From: Chitinophaga varians
GTDB taxonomy: Bacteria > Bacteroidota > Bacteroidia > Chitinophagales > Chitinophagaceae
Length of the DNA: 64,000 nucleotides
Assembly (NCBI RefSeq): GCF_014529945.1
Contig: NZ_JACVFB010000001.1
Location: forward strand, 558,001 to 622,000
Direction: 5' to 3'
In this document: positions 34,641-43,047 of the stretch, piece after piece
How the letters are laid out: the number at the start of each line of letters is the position of its first letter
Numbering within the stretch: position 1 is the first letter of the stretch
Made by a program: the position numbers and the translations under genes
The notes under the pieces: generated by a model
What the model was told of the DNA's origin: nothing
Seen by the model: the letters and a program-made list of their open reading frames with translations, nothing else
Database searches by the model: none

Positions 34641-35611
34641 GGGAGCATCTTGTTTTCTTTAAACCATGCGATGGTATCCTGCAAAGTGGCGGTGAGACTA
34701 CCGGGGTTAAAACCCAGGTCCCTGCGGGCTTTGCTGTTATCTATTTTACGATTGCTGCGGATAAGATTGTAGACCGATTGTTTGGTATAGAAAGGAGCGC
34801 CACCGGTCAGCCGGGAAAGTGCCCGTACAAATGGCAACAATCCCATGACCAGCCACAGCGGCAATACGGGCAGGAATATACGCTTCCCTTTGATCTGCGC
34901 AATGTGCGCAGACAACGTTTTCAGCGTCATCCACTCGCCGCTGAGGATATAGGCTTGTCCCGGTGTACCGGCCGTCAACGCCTGTACAATGGCCTGCGCT
35001 ACCTGTCTGACATCCACAAAATCAACGCCGCCGGGAAATATCGCCGGTATCTTCCCGCGATAGATACGGATAACGGCATCACCGATCAGCGAAGGTCGCC
35101 AGTCAAACGGGCCGATCACCGCCGTAGGCGCCAGCGCAATCACCTCCAGGAAAGGACCGTTACAGGCAAGCGCCGCTTCCTGCGCCATCGCTTTGGAATG
35201 ATCATAACTGTATCGCATACCCTGTGTATAGGGACGGGTCTCGTCCATCGGGGCATCGTAAGGAAACTGTTCGTAGGCAGTGATGGAACTGACAAACAAA
35301 AATCGCCGGACACCGGCCTGCTGCGCAGCTTCCGTCAGCAGCCGGGTAGTATTGGTATTAAATTCGAAGGCAGCCATATCCGGCGTATCACTCAGCGAAA
35401 TGACAGCTGCCATGTGAATAACGGCGTCCATACCCGCCACAAAAGAAGCAACAAAATCAGGGTCTGACAGTGAGCCATATACATAGGTAATGCCGGTAAC
35501 CGGTGGCTGTGTCTTGCGGGCGTGAATGCTCAACTGATGTCCCTGTGCCAGCAACAACGGGGTTAATACAGAACCGATATAACCTGTTGCGCCGGTGATT
35601 GCGATTTTCAT
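34637..35611 (-). CDS. NAD-dependent epimerase/3-beta-hydroxysteroid-dehydrogenase-like protein
   Basis: 324 residues. Extended SDR: TGATGYIG cofactor loop at residues 7-14, VIHMAAVISLSD, FLFVSSITAYEQFP with catalytic Ser, and Tyr-Lys in YSYDHSKAMAQ. The loop VDFVDVRQVAQAIVQAL and YILSGEWMTLKTL are typical of dihydroflavonol-reductase/3-beta-HSD-like members. A hydrophobic patch (LFLPVLPLWLVMGLLPF-like) may associate with the membrane. It is encoded immediately upstream of, and overlapping, the 5-alpha-reductase-like gene. Together they could carry out a dehydrogenation and a double-bond reduction on a steroid- or isoprenoid-like ring (inference). The upstream region holds the 42-bp array. 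Confidence 0.88.
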   Translation of the reverse strand: MKIAITGATGYIGSVLTPLLLAQGHQLSIHARKTQPPVTGITYVYGSLSDPDFVASFVAGMDAVIHMAAVISLSDTPDMAAFEFNTNTTRLLTEAAQQAGVRRFLFVSSITAYEQFPYDAPMDETRPYTQGMRYSYDHSKAMAQEAALACNGPFLEVIALAPTAVIGPFDWRPSLIGDAVIRIYRGKIPAIFPGGVDFVDVRQVAQAIVQALTAGTPGQAYILSGEWMTLKTLSAHIAQIKGKRIFLPVLPLWLVMGLLPFVRALSRLTGGAPFYTKQSVYNLIRSNRKIDNSKARRDLGFNPGSLTATLQDTIAWFKENKMLP

Positions 35612-35669
35612 GCATCGAATATAATATAATTTTTATTCGATTGGATTTGATTCCAATAGATTAGGAATT

Positions 35670-35812
35670 GATTTTGATTTTGTCAGAAGGATTCGAATGG
35701 TTGATAGGATCGATTTTGGTTTGAATTTGATTGGTTCGAATAGGTTGATGAACGATTTTGGTTTGAATTAATTTGGTTCGAATAAATCGAATTGATTTTG
35801 ATTTGAATTTGT
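35670..35812. repeat. Degenerate 42-bp tandem repeat upstream of the epimerase gene
   Basis: Four units beginning with GATTTTG(G/A)TTTG at about 35670, 35712, 35754 and 35794 (spacings 42, 42, 40). Inside the units the palindrome TTCGAA recurs at 35692, 35735 and 35777. AT-rich, non-coding. It starts about 60 bp upstream of the minus-strand epimerase start codon (35611), so it may overlap the promoter region of that operon. Confidence 0.75.
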
Positions 35813-35815
35813 CGT

Positions 35816-36000
35816 CCCGGGGCTAAAGCCCCGGGCTACGATGTTGTGCAAGTGCTTTATCGGTGGCTTGTGCTATGGAAGCGGTTTGTCATCGTAGTCT
35901 GAAAAACAGGTGGTGTATATATGTGCTGTCTTGCAAGTGTATTGCACATTAATTACTCATGAATTTGAAAAACAACGTAGCCCAGGGCTTTAGCCCTGGG
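35816..36000. repeat. REPIN-like palindromic element, copy 3
   Basis: Two facing palindromes, CCCGGGGCTAAAGCCCCGGG (35816-35835) and CCCAGGGCTTTAGCCCTGGG (35981-36000), with inner flanks CTACGATGTTGTGC and AACAACGTAG. Overall length is similar to copies 1 and 2 (185-200 bp), although the interior differs from them. Confidence 0.8.
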
Positions 36001-36004
36001 TTTT

Positions 36005-36064
36005 CGTTATTGGATTCGTTATTGGATTCGTTATTGGATTCGTTATTGGATTCGTTATTGAATT
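36005..36064. repeat. Perfect 12-bp tandem repeat, five units
   Basis: CGTTATTGGATT is repeated four times without error, and a fifth unit has one change (CGTTATTGAATT). It directly abuts the REPIN-like element and ends 35 bp before the 3' end of the multicopper oxidase gene. No spacers, so not a CRISPR array. Copy number is likely to vary between strains. Confidence 0.9.
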
Positions 36065-36098
36065 CGTTTTGTTGGCGTTACCGAATTTGCTGCATTAA

Positions 36099-38240
36099 CT
36101 AATAAGACAACGTTATCCCTGCGCCGATGCCCATGTCGCTGTCATAGTGCGTGGAAAGGGCGAAGTTACGGGTGAAGATATACCGGAAGCCGGCCATATA
36201 TTCTTTGTCGGTATTGACCATAAAGTTGAACCGTAATCTTCTCGTGATGGGCACATCGTCGCGCATCAGCTGTATACGCAGTTTTCCGTCGGTGTCGAGG
36301 GAGGCATCTGCCAGAATCAGCATCGGGAGCGTATATTGTACGCCGAGGTGCAGTACCTGCCGGAAGTCTTTGGTGTTGCGCTGTCCGAAGAGGTTCTTTT
36401 CGTCGTCGTCTCCCATTTTGCGGTAACGTACGTCCCAGCCTACGTAGCCGAGCAGCCATTGATTTTTGCCGAAGTAGCGGCCGAAGTGTGTCTCGTTTTC
36501 ATAGCCATGTCTATCGTTGAGGCCTACACGCCATTCGGCGGAGAGGCGGTAGCGGGTATTGGAGAGCATGATTTCTCCGTCGCTGCCGTTGCTTTCCAGT
36601 CCTACCTGTCCCATGAAGTGCAGCATCCGGTCGTCGCGTTTCAGCATGCGATAAGCCTTTACGGGGTCCGGTACCTGCGGGTTAGGAGGGGAGTCTTCGT
36701 AGCTGAATACCCGGCCCATGCCGCTCATCATATGGTAGAGGATATGGCAATGGAAGAACCAGTCGCCGCTCTCGGTGGCTGCAAACTCGATGGTGTCTAC
36801 TTCCATCGGCATGATGTCCAGCACGGTTTTCAACGGGGAGTATTCGCCCTGGCCGTTGAGTACGCGGAAGAAGTGGCCGTGTAAGTGCATCGGGTGGCGC
36901 ATCATGGTATTGTTGTACAGTACGATGCGGACGTTCTCTCCTTTTTTGATCAGGATCTTATCTGTTTCGGAAACGGTTTTATTGTTGATGGTCCACACAT
37001 AACGGTTCATGTTGCCGGTCAGTTCAAATTTAAACTCTCTGGTAGGCCCTGCGGGCAGCGTGGTTTTTTCCGGTGCTTTGAGCATGCCATAGTTGAGCGT
37101 CACGATATCACCGGCGGTGGAGTCGGGATGGGTGATCTCCGGATACATCACGGTGTTCATGTCCATCATCTGGTTGGTCATCATCATGCCGCCGGCGGTA
37201 TCGAGGTTGCCATCCATGCGCATCATGCCGTTCATCATCTTCATCCCTTCGAAATAGGTGAGTTTAGGGAGATGGCGGGCGGCTACTTTATCGCCGGTGC
37301 CTAACCAAAGCGAGGTGCTGTTGGTGCGGTCTTCGGCGGTGGCGAGGAACTCGTAACTTTTGTTGTCCGGGATGGTCACGATGACATCGTATGTTTCTGA
37401 AACGCCTACCAGCAGGCGGTCTACTTCCACTGGTTCTACATCGGCGCCGTCGTTGGCTACTACGGTCAGTTTACCGCCGCCATAGTTGAGCCAGAAATAG
37501 GTGGAGGAGCTGCCGTTGATGACCCGCAGCCGTACTTTGTCGCCGGCTTTGTAGGTGGGCGCAGCGGCCTGCGGCTGTCCGTTGGTGAGGAAACGCTCGT
37601 AGTAAACATCACTCACGTCCATGGCGTTCATGCGTTTCCATTCGTTGGTGACTTTAGTGCCGAAATACCCTTGTTTGATGGCTTCGGCATAACTCTGGGT
37701 GGAGCCTTTTTTGATGGCAAACCAGTCGCTCGCATTATGCAGCATACGGTTCACCTGATGCGGATGGATGTCGGTCCAGTCGCTTAGTAACACCACTTCT
37801 TCCTGCTGCGGGGCGGCATCTCTTTTATGAAAAACGATGGAGCCATACATACCGCTTTGTTCCTGGAACATGGTATGGCTGTGGTACCAGTAGGTGCCGT
37901 GTTGCACGATCGGGAAACGGAACTTATGTGTTTGTCCGGCTTTAATAGGTTGTGTGGTCAGGTAGGGTACGCCATCTTCCTGGTTGGGCAGTATCAGGCC
38001 GTGCCAGTGGATAGAAGTTTCTTCATGCAGGGTATTGTGAACGTATATTTCGGCGGTGTCTCCTTCGGTGAAGTGCAGGGTGGGGCCGGGAATGGTTCCA
38101 TTAATGGCCAGTGCATGCTTCATTTTTCCGGAATAGTGCACCATGGTATCGCCCACGTAAAGATCGTAACGGATGGTTTTTTGTGCAAGGATCGTGTGAC
38201 TGGTAAAAAGCAGTAGGAGTAGTGCGAAAAGCTGTTTCAT
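36099..38240 (-). CDS. Exported multicopper oxidase (CopA/PcoA-like) with a C-terminal barrel-like extension
   Basis: 713 residues. Signal peptide with core LFALLLLLFTSHTILAQ. All four copper-site motifs are present: HWHG (78-81), YHSH (119-122), HPMHLHGH (449-456) and HCHILYHM (497-504; the trailing Met completes type 1 copper). A Met-rich segment at about 333-366 (MKMMNGMMRM, GGMMMTNQMMDMN) is typical of copper-tolerance oxidases. After residue about 540 a further 170 residues of alternating strands end in an aromatic tail (GIGAGITLSY), resembling the CopB/PcoB outer-membrane barrel. It probably oxidises Cu(I) outside the inner membrane. Last gene of the HMA-DUF3347-oxidase unit. Confidence 0.9.
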   Translation of the reverse strand: MKQLFALLLLLFTSHTILAQKTIRYDLYVGDTMVHYSGKMKHALAINGTIPGPTLHFTEGDTAEIYVHNTLHEETSIHWHGLILPNQEDGVPYLTTQPIKAGQTHKFRFPIVQHGTYWYHSHTMFQEQSGMYGSIVFHKRDAAPQQEEVVLLSDWTDIHPHQVNRMLHNASDWFAIKKGSTQSYAEAIKQGYFGTKVTNEWKRMNAMDVSDVYYERFLTNGQPQAAAPTYKAGDKVRLRVINGSSSTYFWLNYGGGKLTVVANDGADVEPVEVDRLLVGVSETYDVIVTIPDNKSYEFLATAEDRTNSTSLWLGTGDKVAARHLPKLTYFEGMKMMNGMMRMDGNLDTAGGMMMTNQMMDMNTVMYPEITHPDSTAGDIVTLNYGMLKAPEKTTLPAGPTREFKFELTGNMNRYVWTINNKTVSETDKILIKKGENVRIVLYNNTMMRHPMHLHGHFFRVLNGQGEYSPLKTVLDIMPMEVDTIEFAATESGDWFFHCHILYHMMSGMGRVFSYEDSPPNPQVPDPVKAYRMLKRDDRMLHFMGQVGLESNGSDGEIMLSNTRYRLSAEWRVGLNDRHGYENETHFGRYFGKNQWLLGYVGWDVRYRKMGDDDEKNLFGQRNTKDFRQVLHLGVQYTLPMLILADASLDTDGKLRIQLMRDDVPITRRLRFNFMVNTDKEYMAGFRYIFTRNFALSTHYDSDMGIGAGITLSY

Positions 38241-38324
38241 AAAAGATATTTGTCGACGGTAGGCGCGAGGTCAGCAAAGCGGCAAAGGGAGCGGGAAGAG
38301 GGCCCGGCTCCCTTGCCAGTGCTG

Positions 38325-38777
38325 TTACTTGATGGTGTCGTTTATTTTACCGCAGCTCAGCATCTGATTGCCGTAGTACGGGTTTTTGATAGCGGTGCTG
38401 TTGCTCAGCCAGGAGGCCTTTTTCATGGGGCAGTAGTCCTGATATATGGGCTGATCAGACAGTTTGGATGATTTAGCCAGCTGATACAGGTCGTCAGACA
38501 GGGCTTTGAAAGCTTCCCGTTGACGGGCCAGGTCTTTGGTACCGGAGATACCGGCTGCATCGGCCACCAGTTTGTCTTTAACGGATGCGTCTGATGTTTT
38601 GGCGGCCTGAACAAAAGAGGCGGCTGCGCTGGCTGCGTTATCGGCATTACTACTTACCAGTGCATCTTTGATGCTGTAGTAGTTGGTCAGGAGAGGAGAT
38701 TGTCCTTTGTCCTGGGCTTCACCGCGGAAGGAAAAGAGCGCGGTGAGCATCGATGCGGCAAGAATAAACTTTTTCAT
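38325..38777 (-). CDS. Secreted DUF3347-domain protein of the copper island
   Basis: 150 residues from MKKFILAASMLTALFSFRGE, a signal peptide; the 25 codons upstream of 38777 are read-through of the intergenic region. A DUF3347 domain follows: YYSIKDALVSSNADNAASAA helical part, and a C-terminal YCPMKKASWLSNSTAIKNPY, YGNQMLSCGKI segment. The CPM and SCG cysteines with Met and Lys form the hallmark of this family, found alone or fused to CusB-type copper efflux adaptors in Bacteroidota. It probably binds copper in the periplasm. It lies 13 bp after the HMA chaperone gene and 84 bp before the oxidase gene, same strand. Confidence 0.87.
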   Translation of the reverse strand: MKKFILAASMLTALFSFRGEAQDKGQSPLLTNYYSIKDALVSSNADNAASAAASFVQAAKTSDASVKDKLVADAAGISGTKDLARQREAFKALSDDLYQLAKSSKLSDQPIYQDYCPMKKASWLSNSTAIKNPYYGNQMLSCGKINDTIK

Positions 38778-38790
38778 AGCTATAATTTTT

Positions 38791-39003
38791 TTAGGCGATA
38801 GTTTCAGCTTTGTAACCGGCTGTTTCAACGGCTTTGCGGATAGCGGCTGCATCTACATTGTCAGCAGAAATGGTGAGTACTTTATCAGGAGACTGCAGGT
38901 CTACTTCCCAGTTGTCTGCACCAGCGGTTTCATTTAATCCGGGAGTTACTTTTTCCAGGCAACCTGAACATTTGATATTGGTTTTGAATTGAACTGTTTC
39001 CAT
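38791..39003 (-). CDS. Heavy-metal-associated (HMA) domain copper chaperone
   Basis: 70 residues, one ferredoxin-like HMA domain. Metal motif KCSGC (Cys12 and Cys15; CxxC), then strand NWEVDLQSPDKVLTISA and helix AAAIRKAVETAGYKAETI. A CopZ/Atx1-type protein would carry Cu(I) to the CopA ATPase encoded 1.2 kb upstream on the same strand. The usual Met before the first Cys (MxCxxC) is replaced by Ile-Lys. It is preceded by its own regulatory region (39004-39126) with a perfect AATTGT-TAT-ACAATT palindrome, so it heads a separate unit with DUF3347 and the oxidase. Confidence 0.9.
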   Translation of the reverse strand: METVQFKTNIKCSGCLEKVTPGLNETAGADNWEVDLQSPDKVLTISADNVDAAAIRKAVETAGYKAETIA

Positions 39004-39082
39004 TTTATTAACTTTTAAGGTGTTGATTATTTTTGTTTTTTGTTATTGTTGATGATGTAAAATTACATCGGCTATGGTGCTG

Positions 39083-39097
39083 AATTGTTATACAATT
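39083..39097. promoter_or_regulatory. Putative copper-island operator, site 1
   Basis: AATTGTTATACAATT, a perfect AATTGT-N3-ACAATT inverted repeat, 80 bp upstream of the HMA gene start. Related sequences stand before CopA (42530-42563) and before the AraC gene (43014-43047). A second perfect palindrome, GATGTAAAATTACATC, lies at 39054-39069 between this site and the gene. Confidence 0.55.
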
Positions 39098-39126
39098 GAG
39101 TAATCGTTTTACATAATTATGAGGCG

Positions 39127-40182
39127 TTATTCCTCAATGGTTACTGTGACGTCATTATTGAGCGGAAAGCTCTGGCATAGCAGCACATAGCCGGCGTCCA
39201 CGTCTTCTTTGCGGAGGGCGTAGTTCTGTTGCATATGCACGGCGCCCTGTGTAAGGCGGGCGGCGCATCGGCCGCAGGTGCCCGACTGGCAGGAGTGTGG
39301 AAGGGGTATTCTTTCTTCCAGCGCGGCCGCCAGGATGGTTTGTCCGGGTTGCACTTCCAGCAGGTTACTTTGCTCATAATAATGCAGCAGTACTTCCTGG
39401 CTGTTATCGGGCAGGGTAATCGTGGGCGCCGTCACTTCTGCGGAAAATGATTCATGGCGTATATGCGTGTCCGGTATACCCAGTGCTGCCAGTGAGTCCT
39501 GGTGCATCTTCATCAGTTCGGAAGGCCCGCAAAGGAAAAAGTGCGAAGGGTCGGTACTTTCGCCGATAGCCTGTTTGACCAGTTTTTTGATGATGATCCT
39601 GTTGAGCCTTCCGGTCATGATATTGGCCGGATCATCCGCAGTAGCGGTATGTTTTGATAAAACATATTGTATGCGGATATTGTTGTGTTGGGCCTCCCAG
39701 TTGTCCAGTGCTGCTTTGAAGATGGTTTCGGGAAGGGAGCGACTGGCATACAGCAGCGTGATACGGGTGTCTGGCTGTTGGCGCGCCACGGTCCGCGCGA
39801 TGGAGAACAGTGGCGTAATGCCGCTGCCGCCGGCCAGCAATACGATATGGCGGTAGTTGCTGGTGTCGTTGTCCAGTGTGAAGGCGCCATATGGCCCGTC
39901 AACCTCCCAGCTGTGAATGTTTTCCGCGTTTTCAGTGATGTAGGTGCTCATCACGCCGCCGGTAACTTTTTTGATGGTAATAGCGGGAGCGGTATCTGTA
40001 TCGGGAGCAGAGCTGAGAGAGTACGAACGGGTGACCGGCCGTCCATCAATCCTCAAAGTGAGGTTGATGAACTGGCCGGCCAGATATTGAAAGTTGTCTC
40101 CGCGGGTATCGAAAATAATGGTGACGGTGTCTGTTGTTTCCCGGATCACCGCTTCGGTATACCAGGTGTTTGTTAAAGGCAT
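39127..40182 (-). CDS. Ferredoxin--NAD(P)H reductase with C-terminal 2Fe-2S domain (PaaE/Hcr-like)
   Basis: 351 residues in three domains. FAD domain: RSYSLSS at 52-58. NAD(P)-binding domain: LLAGGSGITPLFSI at 115-128 and FFLCGPSELM at 215-224. Plant-type ferredoxin domain: Cys298, Cys303, Cys306 and Cys336 (CQSGTCGRC...LLCQ) for a [2Fe-2S] cluster. This layout moves electrons from NAD(P)H through FAD and the cluster to an external acceptor, as in PaaE and Hcr. It is encoded 26 bp after CopA and so seems co-transcribed with the copper ATPase. A role in reducing copper or repairing oxidised partners is inference. Cytoplasmic. Confidence 0.9.
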   Translation of the reverse strand: MPLTNTWYTEAVIRETTDTVTIIFDTRGDNFQYLAGQFINLTLRIDGRPVTRSYSLSSAPDTDTAPAITIKKVTGGVMSTYITENAENIHSWEVDGPYGAFTLDNDTSNYRHIVLLAGGSGITPLFSIARTVARQQPDTRITLLYASRSLPETIFKAALDNWEAQHNNIRIQYVLSKHTATADDPANIMTGRLNRIIIKKLVKQAIGESTDPSHFFLCGPSELMKMHQDSLAALGIPDTHIRHESFSAEVTAPTITLPDNSQEVLLHYYEQSNLLEVQPGQTILAAALEERIPLPHSCQSGTCGRCAARLTQGAVHMQQNYALRKEDVDAGYVLLCQSFPLNNDVTVTIEE

Positions 40183-40208
40183 TGTCGTGTAGTGGTAGAA
40201 TGTTAGGT

Positions 40209-42479
40209 TTAAAGTTTAGCTGTTTTGAGTCGGAGGCTGTTGGACACTACGCTGACAGAGCTGAGCGCCATGGCTGCACCGGCAATCATCGGGTCGAGCA
40301 GGAAGCCATGAGAAGGGAACAGGATCCCGGCGGCCACCGGTATACCGATGATGTTGTAGATGAAGGCCCAGAACAGGTTCTGTTTGATGGTGGCGACTGT
40401 TTTGGAGGACAGTTTCAGTGCTTTCGGGATGCTGTTCAGATCAGAAGTGATCAGCGTCATTTTAGCTACGTCCATGGCTATATCAGAACCTTTGCCCATC
40501 GCGATGCTTACGTCTGCCTGTGCCAGTGCCTGGGAGTCGTTGATACCGTCGCCCACCATGGCTACGGTTTTGCCTTGTTCCTGTAACTGTTTTACAAAAG
40601 TGGCTTTGAAAGAAGGCATTACTTCGGCAGTATATTGGGTGATGCCTACCTGTTGCGCTACTGCGGCGGCCGTCTGTTGGTTGTCACCGGTGAGCATGTA
40701 TACTTCAATGCCCTGGCGTTGCAGCGCTGCGATGGCGGCAGCAGAGCTTTCTTTGATACGGTCGGCGATAGCTACCACAGCGAGGACCTCTTTACCACGG
40801 GCGAAGTAGATGACGGTTTTGGCGGCTGCCTGAAGGCCCTGGGCAAGGGTAACGGATTTATTGTCCAATGCCACTCCGTTTTCCTGCAACAGTTTTTTGT
40901 TACCGGCGAGATACGTCTGACCGTTGTAGGTGCCTTTCACCCCCTGACCGGTAACGCTTTCGAAAGTGCTAAGGGTTACGGCATTCACGCCACCTTGTTG
41001 GAGATGCTGGGCAATGGCTGCCGCCAGCGGGTGTTCTGACTGCTGTTCGAGAGCGAAAAGAACAGACTGGTCAACAGCATGTTGTTGGGCATCTACATAC
41101 AAGAGGTCCGTTACTACCGGTTTACCTTCGGTGATGGTACCGGTTTTATCGAGGATGATGGCATTTACTTTATGTGCCAGTTCCAGGCTTTCGGCGTCTT
41201 TGATCAGGATATTGTTTTCGGCGCCTTTACCAACGCCCACCATGATAGCGGTAGGGGTCGCGAGGCCGAGGGCACAGGGGCAGGCGATCACCAGCACGGT
41301 CACGGAAGTGAGCAGTGCATGCGTGAAGGCATTGTCGCCGCCGAATACCATCCAGGTGATGAACGTGAGGGTGGCGATACCGATAACGACGGGTACGAAT
41401 ATACCGGCAATTTTGTCGACCAGTTTTTGCACCGGCGCTTTACTGCCCTGGGCTTCCTGCACCATTTTGATAATATGTGACAGCAGGGTGTCTGCGCCTA
41501 CTTTATCGGCTTTGAATCGGAAGCTGCCTTTCTGGTTGATGGTGCCGGCGAAAACGCTTTCACCTTCTTTTTTCAGGACTGGCACGGGCTCACCGGTGAT
41601 CATGCTTTCGTCTACATAAGAGTCGCCGGCGGTAACGGTACCATCTACCGGGATCTTTTCTCCTGGTTTTACCAGCAGGATGTCATTTACTTTTACAGCA
41701 GCGATAGGCACTTCACGGGTGTTGCCGGAGGCGTCTACCAGCAGCACTGTCTTCGGTTGCAGGCCAATCAGTTTTTTGATGGCGGAAGAAGTGTTGGATT
41801 TTGCTCTTTCTTCCAGCAGTTTACCGAGAGAGATAAAGGCGATGACCACAGCGGCTGCCTCGAAATATACGTGGGCGTGTAAGCCGCGCTGGTGCCAGAA
41901 TTCAGGATAGATGGTGTTGAAGGCGCTGAAGACCCAGGCGATACCGGTGCTGAGGGCCACGAGCGTGTCCATATTCGCTTTACCGTGACGGGCCTGTTTC
42001 CAGGCATTGACAAAGAAGCTGCGGCCCAGGAAAAATACGACCGGCGTGGAGAGCGCCATCATGATCCAGTTGCCGTAAGGCATGTCCATAAAAAACATAC
42101 CGATGATCACGATAGGGAGCGACAGCACGGAAGCCCAGATGGTACGCTGTTTCACCGCCTGATAGTGTTTTTGTTGAGCGGCTTCTTTGATCTCGTCCTG
42201 ATTTTCTTTTTCGATGACGATATCATAACCGATGCTTCTCACAGCATCGCGTAACTGCTCAGGAGTGGTAACGCCGGGGTTATATTCCACCCATGCGGTT
42301 TGGTTGGCGAAGTTCACGCCGGCGGCGCTTACGCCGTCTACCGAGCCCAGTGTGGATTCTACGCTCACTGCGCAGGCGGCGCAGGTCATTTCCAACACGG
42401 GATAGGTTTCTTTAATGAGTCCTTTTTTATGTTGATGGCTGGTGGCCCTGGATGTATCGTTTAGTGTTAAGGTGGTCAT
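40209..42479 (-). CDS. copA: Copper-exporting P1B-type ATPase
   Basis: 756 residues. One N-terminal HMA domain with MTCAAC (31-36). Eight expected membrane helices, with the transport motif CPC at 400-402 ([10 protein letters not shown]). Phosphorylation motif DKTGT (Asp444), actuator TGEP (295-298), nucleotide-binding HPLAAA and hinge GDGINDS. The last helices keep the P1B-1 signature residues: [11 protein letters not shown] (Tyr, Asn) and [12 protein letters not shown] (Met, Ser, Ser), which select Cu(I). It pumps Cu(I) from the cytoplasm to the periplasm, where the multicopper oxidase can act on it. A TACCTTTG -7 box lies at 42503-42510, and putative AraC operator sites lie further upstream. 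Confidence 0.96.
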   Translation of the reverse strand: MTTLTLNDTSRATSHQHKKGLIKETYPVLEMTCAACAVSVESTLGSVDGVSAAGVNFANQTAWVEYNPGVTTPEQLRDAVRSIGYDIVIEKENQDEIKEAAQQKHYQAVKQRTIWASVLSLPIVIIGMFFMDMPYGNWIMMALSTPVVFFLGRSFFVNAWKQARHGKANMDTLVALSTGIAWVFSAFNTIYPEFWHQRGLHAHVYFEAAAVVIAFISLGKLLEERAKSNTSSAIKKLIGLQPKTVLLVDASGNTREVPIAAVKVNDILLVKPGEKIPVDGTVTAGDSYVDESMITGEPVPVLKKEGESVFAGTINQKGSFRFKADKVGADTLLSHIIKMVQEAQGSKAPVQKLVDKIAGIFVPVVIGIATLTFITWMVFGGDNAFTHALLTSVTVLVIACPCALGLATPTAIMVGVGKGAENNILIKDAESLELAHKVNAIILDKTGTITEGKPVVTDLLYVDAQQHAVDQSVLFALEQQSEHPLAAAIAQHLQQGGVNAVTLSTFESVTGQGVKGTYNGQTYLAGNKKLLQENGVALDNKSVTLAQGLQAAAKTVIYFARGKEVLAVVAIADRIKESSAAAIAALQRQGIEVYMLTGDNQQTAAAVAQQVGITQYTAEVMPSFKATFVKQLQEQGKTVAMVGDGINDSQALAQADVSIAMGKGSDIAMDVAKMTLITSDLNSIPKALKLSSKTVATIKQNLFWAFIYNIIGIPVAAGILFPSHGFLLDPMIAGAAMALSSVSVVSNSLRLKTAKL

Positions 42480-42502
42480 AGTGGTCTGTTTTATAATTTT
42501 AA

Positions 42503-42510
42503 CAAAGGTA
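42503..42510 (-). promoter_or_regulatory. -7 box of the copA unit
   Basis: On the minus strand TACCTTTG, an exact TAnnTTTG, 23 bp before the copA ATG. There is no TTG at the -33 position; instead the operator-like repeats begin about 20 bp upstream, as expected for an activator-dependent promoter. Confidence 0.5.
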
Positions 42511-42529
42511 CCGACGGCAGGGGGCGGTG

Positions 42530-42563
42530 TTGTTATATGATTAAGGGTGAATTGTATATAATT
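42530..42563. promoter_or_regulatory. Putative copper-island operator, site 2 (two half-matches)
   Basis: TTGTTATATGATT at 42530-42542 and AATTGTATATAATT at 42550-42563 resemble the perfect palindrome at 39083. They start 20 bp upstream of the copA -7 box and abut the stop codon of the AraC gene (42564). The two-site arrangement, about two helical turns apart, suits an AraC dimer. Confidence 0.5.
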
Positions 42564-42965
42564 TTAAGATGGTTTCCCGGGCATGGCCTGTATGGATTGT
42601 CTGGACTTCCGGATTTCCTTAAAATAGGCCGGATTTAGCCCCGTAGCGGCCTTAAAATAGGCCGATAGTTGCCGGGCACGGTGGAACCCCAGTTTGGTTG
42701 CTATCTGCTGAAGGGAATCATCTGTATACACCAGCCACTCCTTCGTTTTCTCAATACGCAGATTTTCTATATATTTTTTCAGTGTAATGTTTTCGATCGT
42801 CAGGAAAGCCTGGCAGATAGTGGCGTAGTCCAGCTGAAGGGACAGGGACAGCTCCTGAGGCAGATTGAAATGTGCCGGAAATATAAAGTCGCCGCCGTAG
42901 ATCTTCTCTGTCAGCTGTTTTACGGCCATGGTGATAGTTTCGGGTGTGGACGTCAGCGGTTGCAT
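42564..42965 (-). CDS. Short AraC-type transcriptional regulator of the copper island
   Basis: 133 residues, essentially only a DNA-binding domain. After about 35 N-terminal residues come NLPQELSLSLQLDYATICQA (first helix-turn-helix), a link helix TLKKYIENLRIEKTKEWLVY, and the second motif DSLQQIATKLGFHRARQLSA with FKAATGLNPAYFKE. There is no effector domain and no Cys-based metal site, so the copper signal must come from elsewhere or through the short N-terminus. It sits directly upstream of copA in the same orientation, and copies of one palindromic motif stand before this gene, copA and the HMA gene. It is probably the local activator (inference). Confidence 0.85.
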   Translation of the reverse strand: MQPLTSTPETITMAVKQLTEKIYGGDFIFPAHFNLPQELSLSLQLDYATICQAFLTIENITLKKYIENLRIEKTKEWLVYTDDSLQQIATKLGFHRARQLSAYFKAATGLNPAYFKEIRKSRQSIQAMPGKPS

Positions 42966-43013
42966 GTCATCAGTTTTTTATGATAGCAAAATTGGCGGAT
43001 AGCGGGATGGGAA

Positions 43014-43047
43014 GTGTTATACAATTACAAGAAAAATTTATAACAAT
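43014..43047. promoter_or_regulatory. Putative copper-island operator, site 3
   Basis: GTGTTATACAATT (43014-43026) and TTATAACAAT (43038-43047) are inverted relatives of the 39083 palindrome, located 50-80 bp upstream of the AraC gene start. This would allow autoregulation, and possibly control of the divergent DsbD-alpha-like gene. Confidence 0.45.

Noticed and set aside
36005..36064. Possible CRISPR array
   Set aside because: The 12-bp units are directly adjacent, without spacers, and no cas gene is present; it is a plain tandem repeat.
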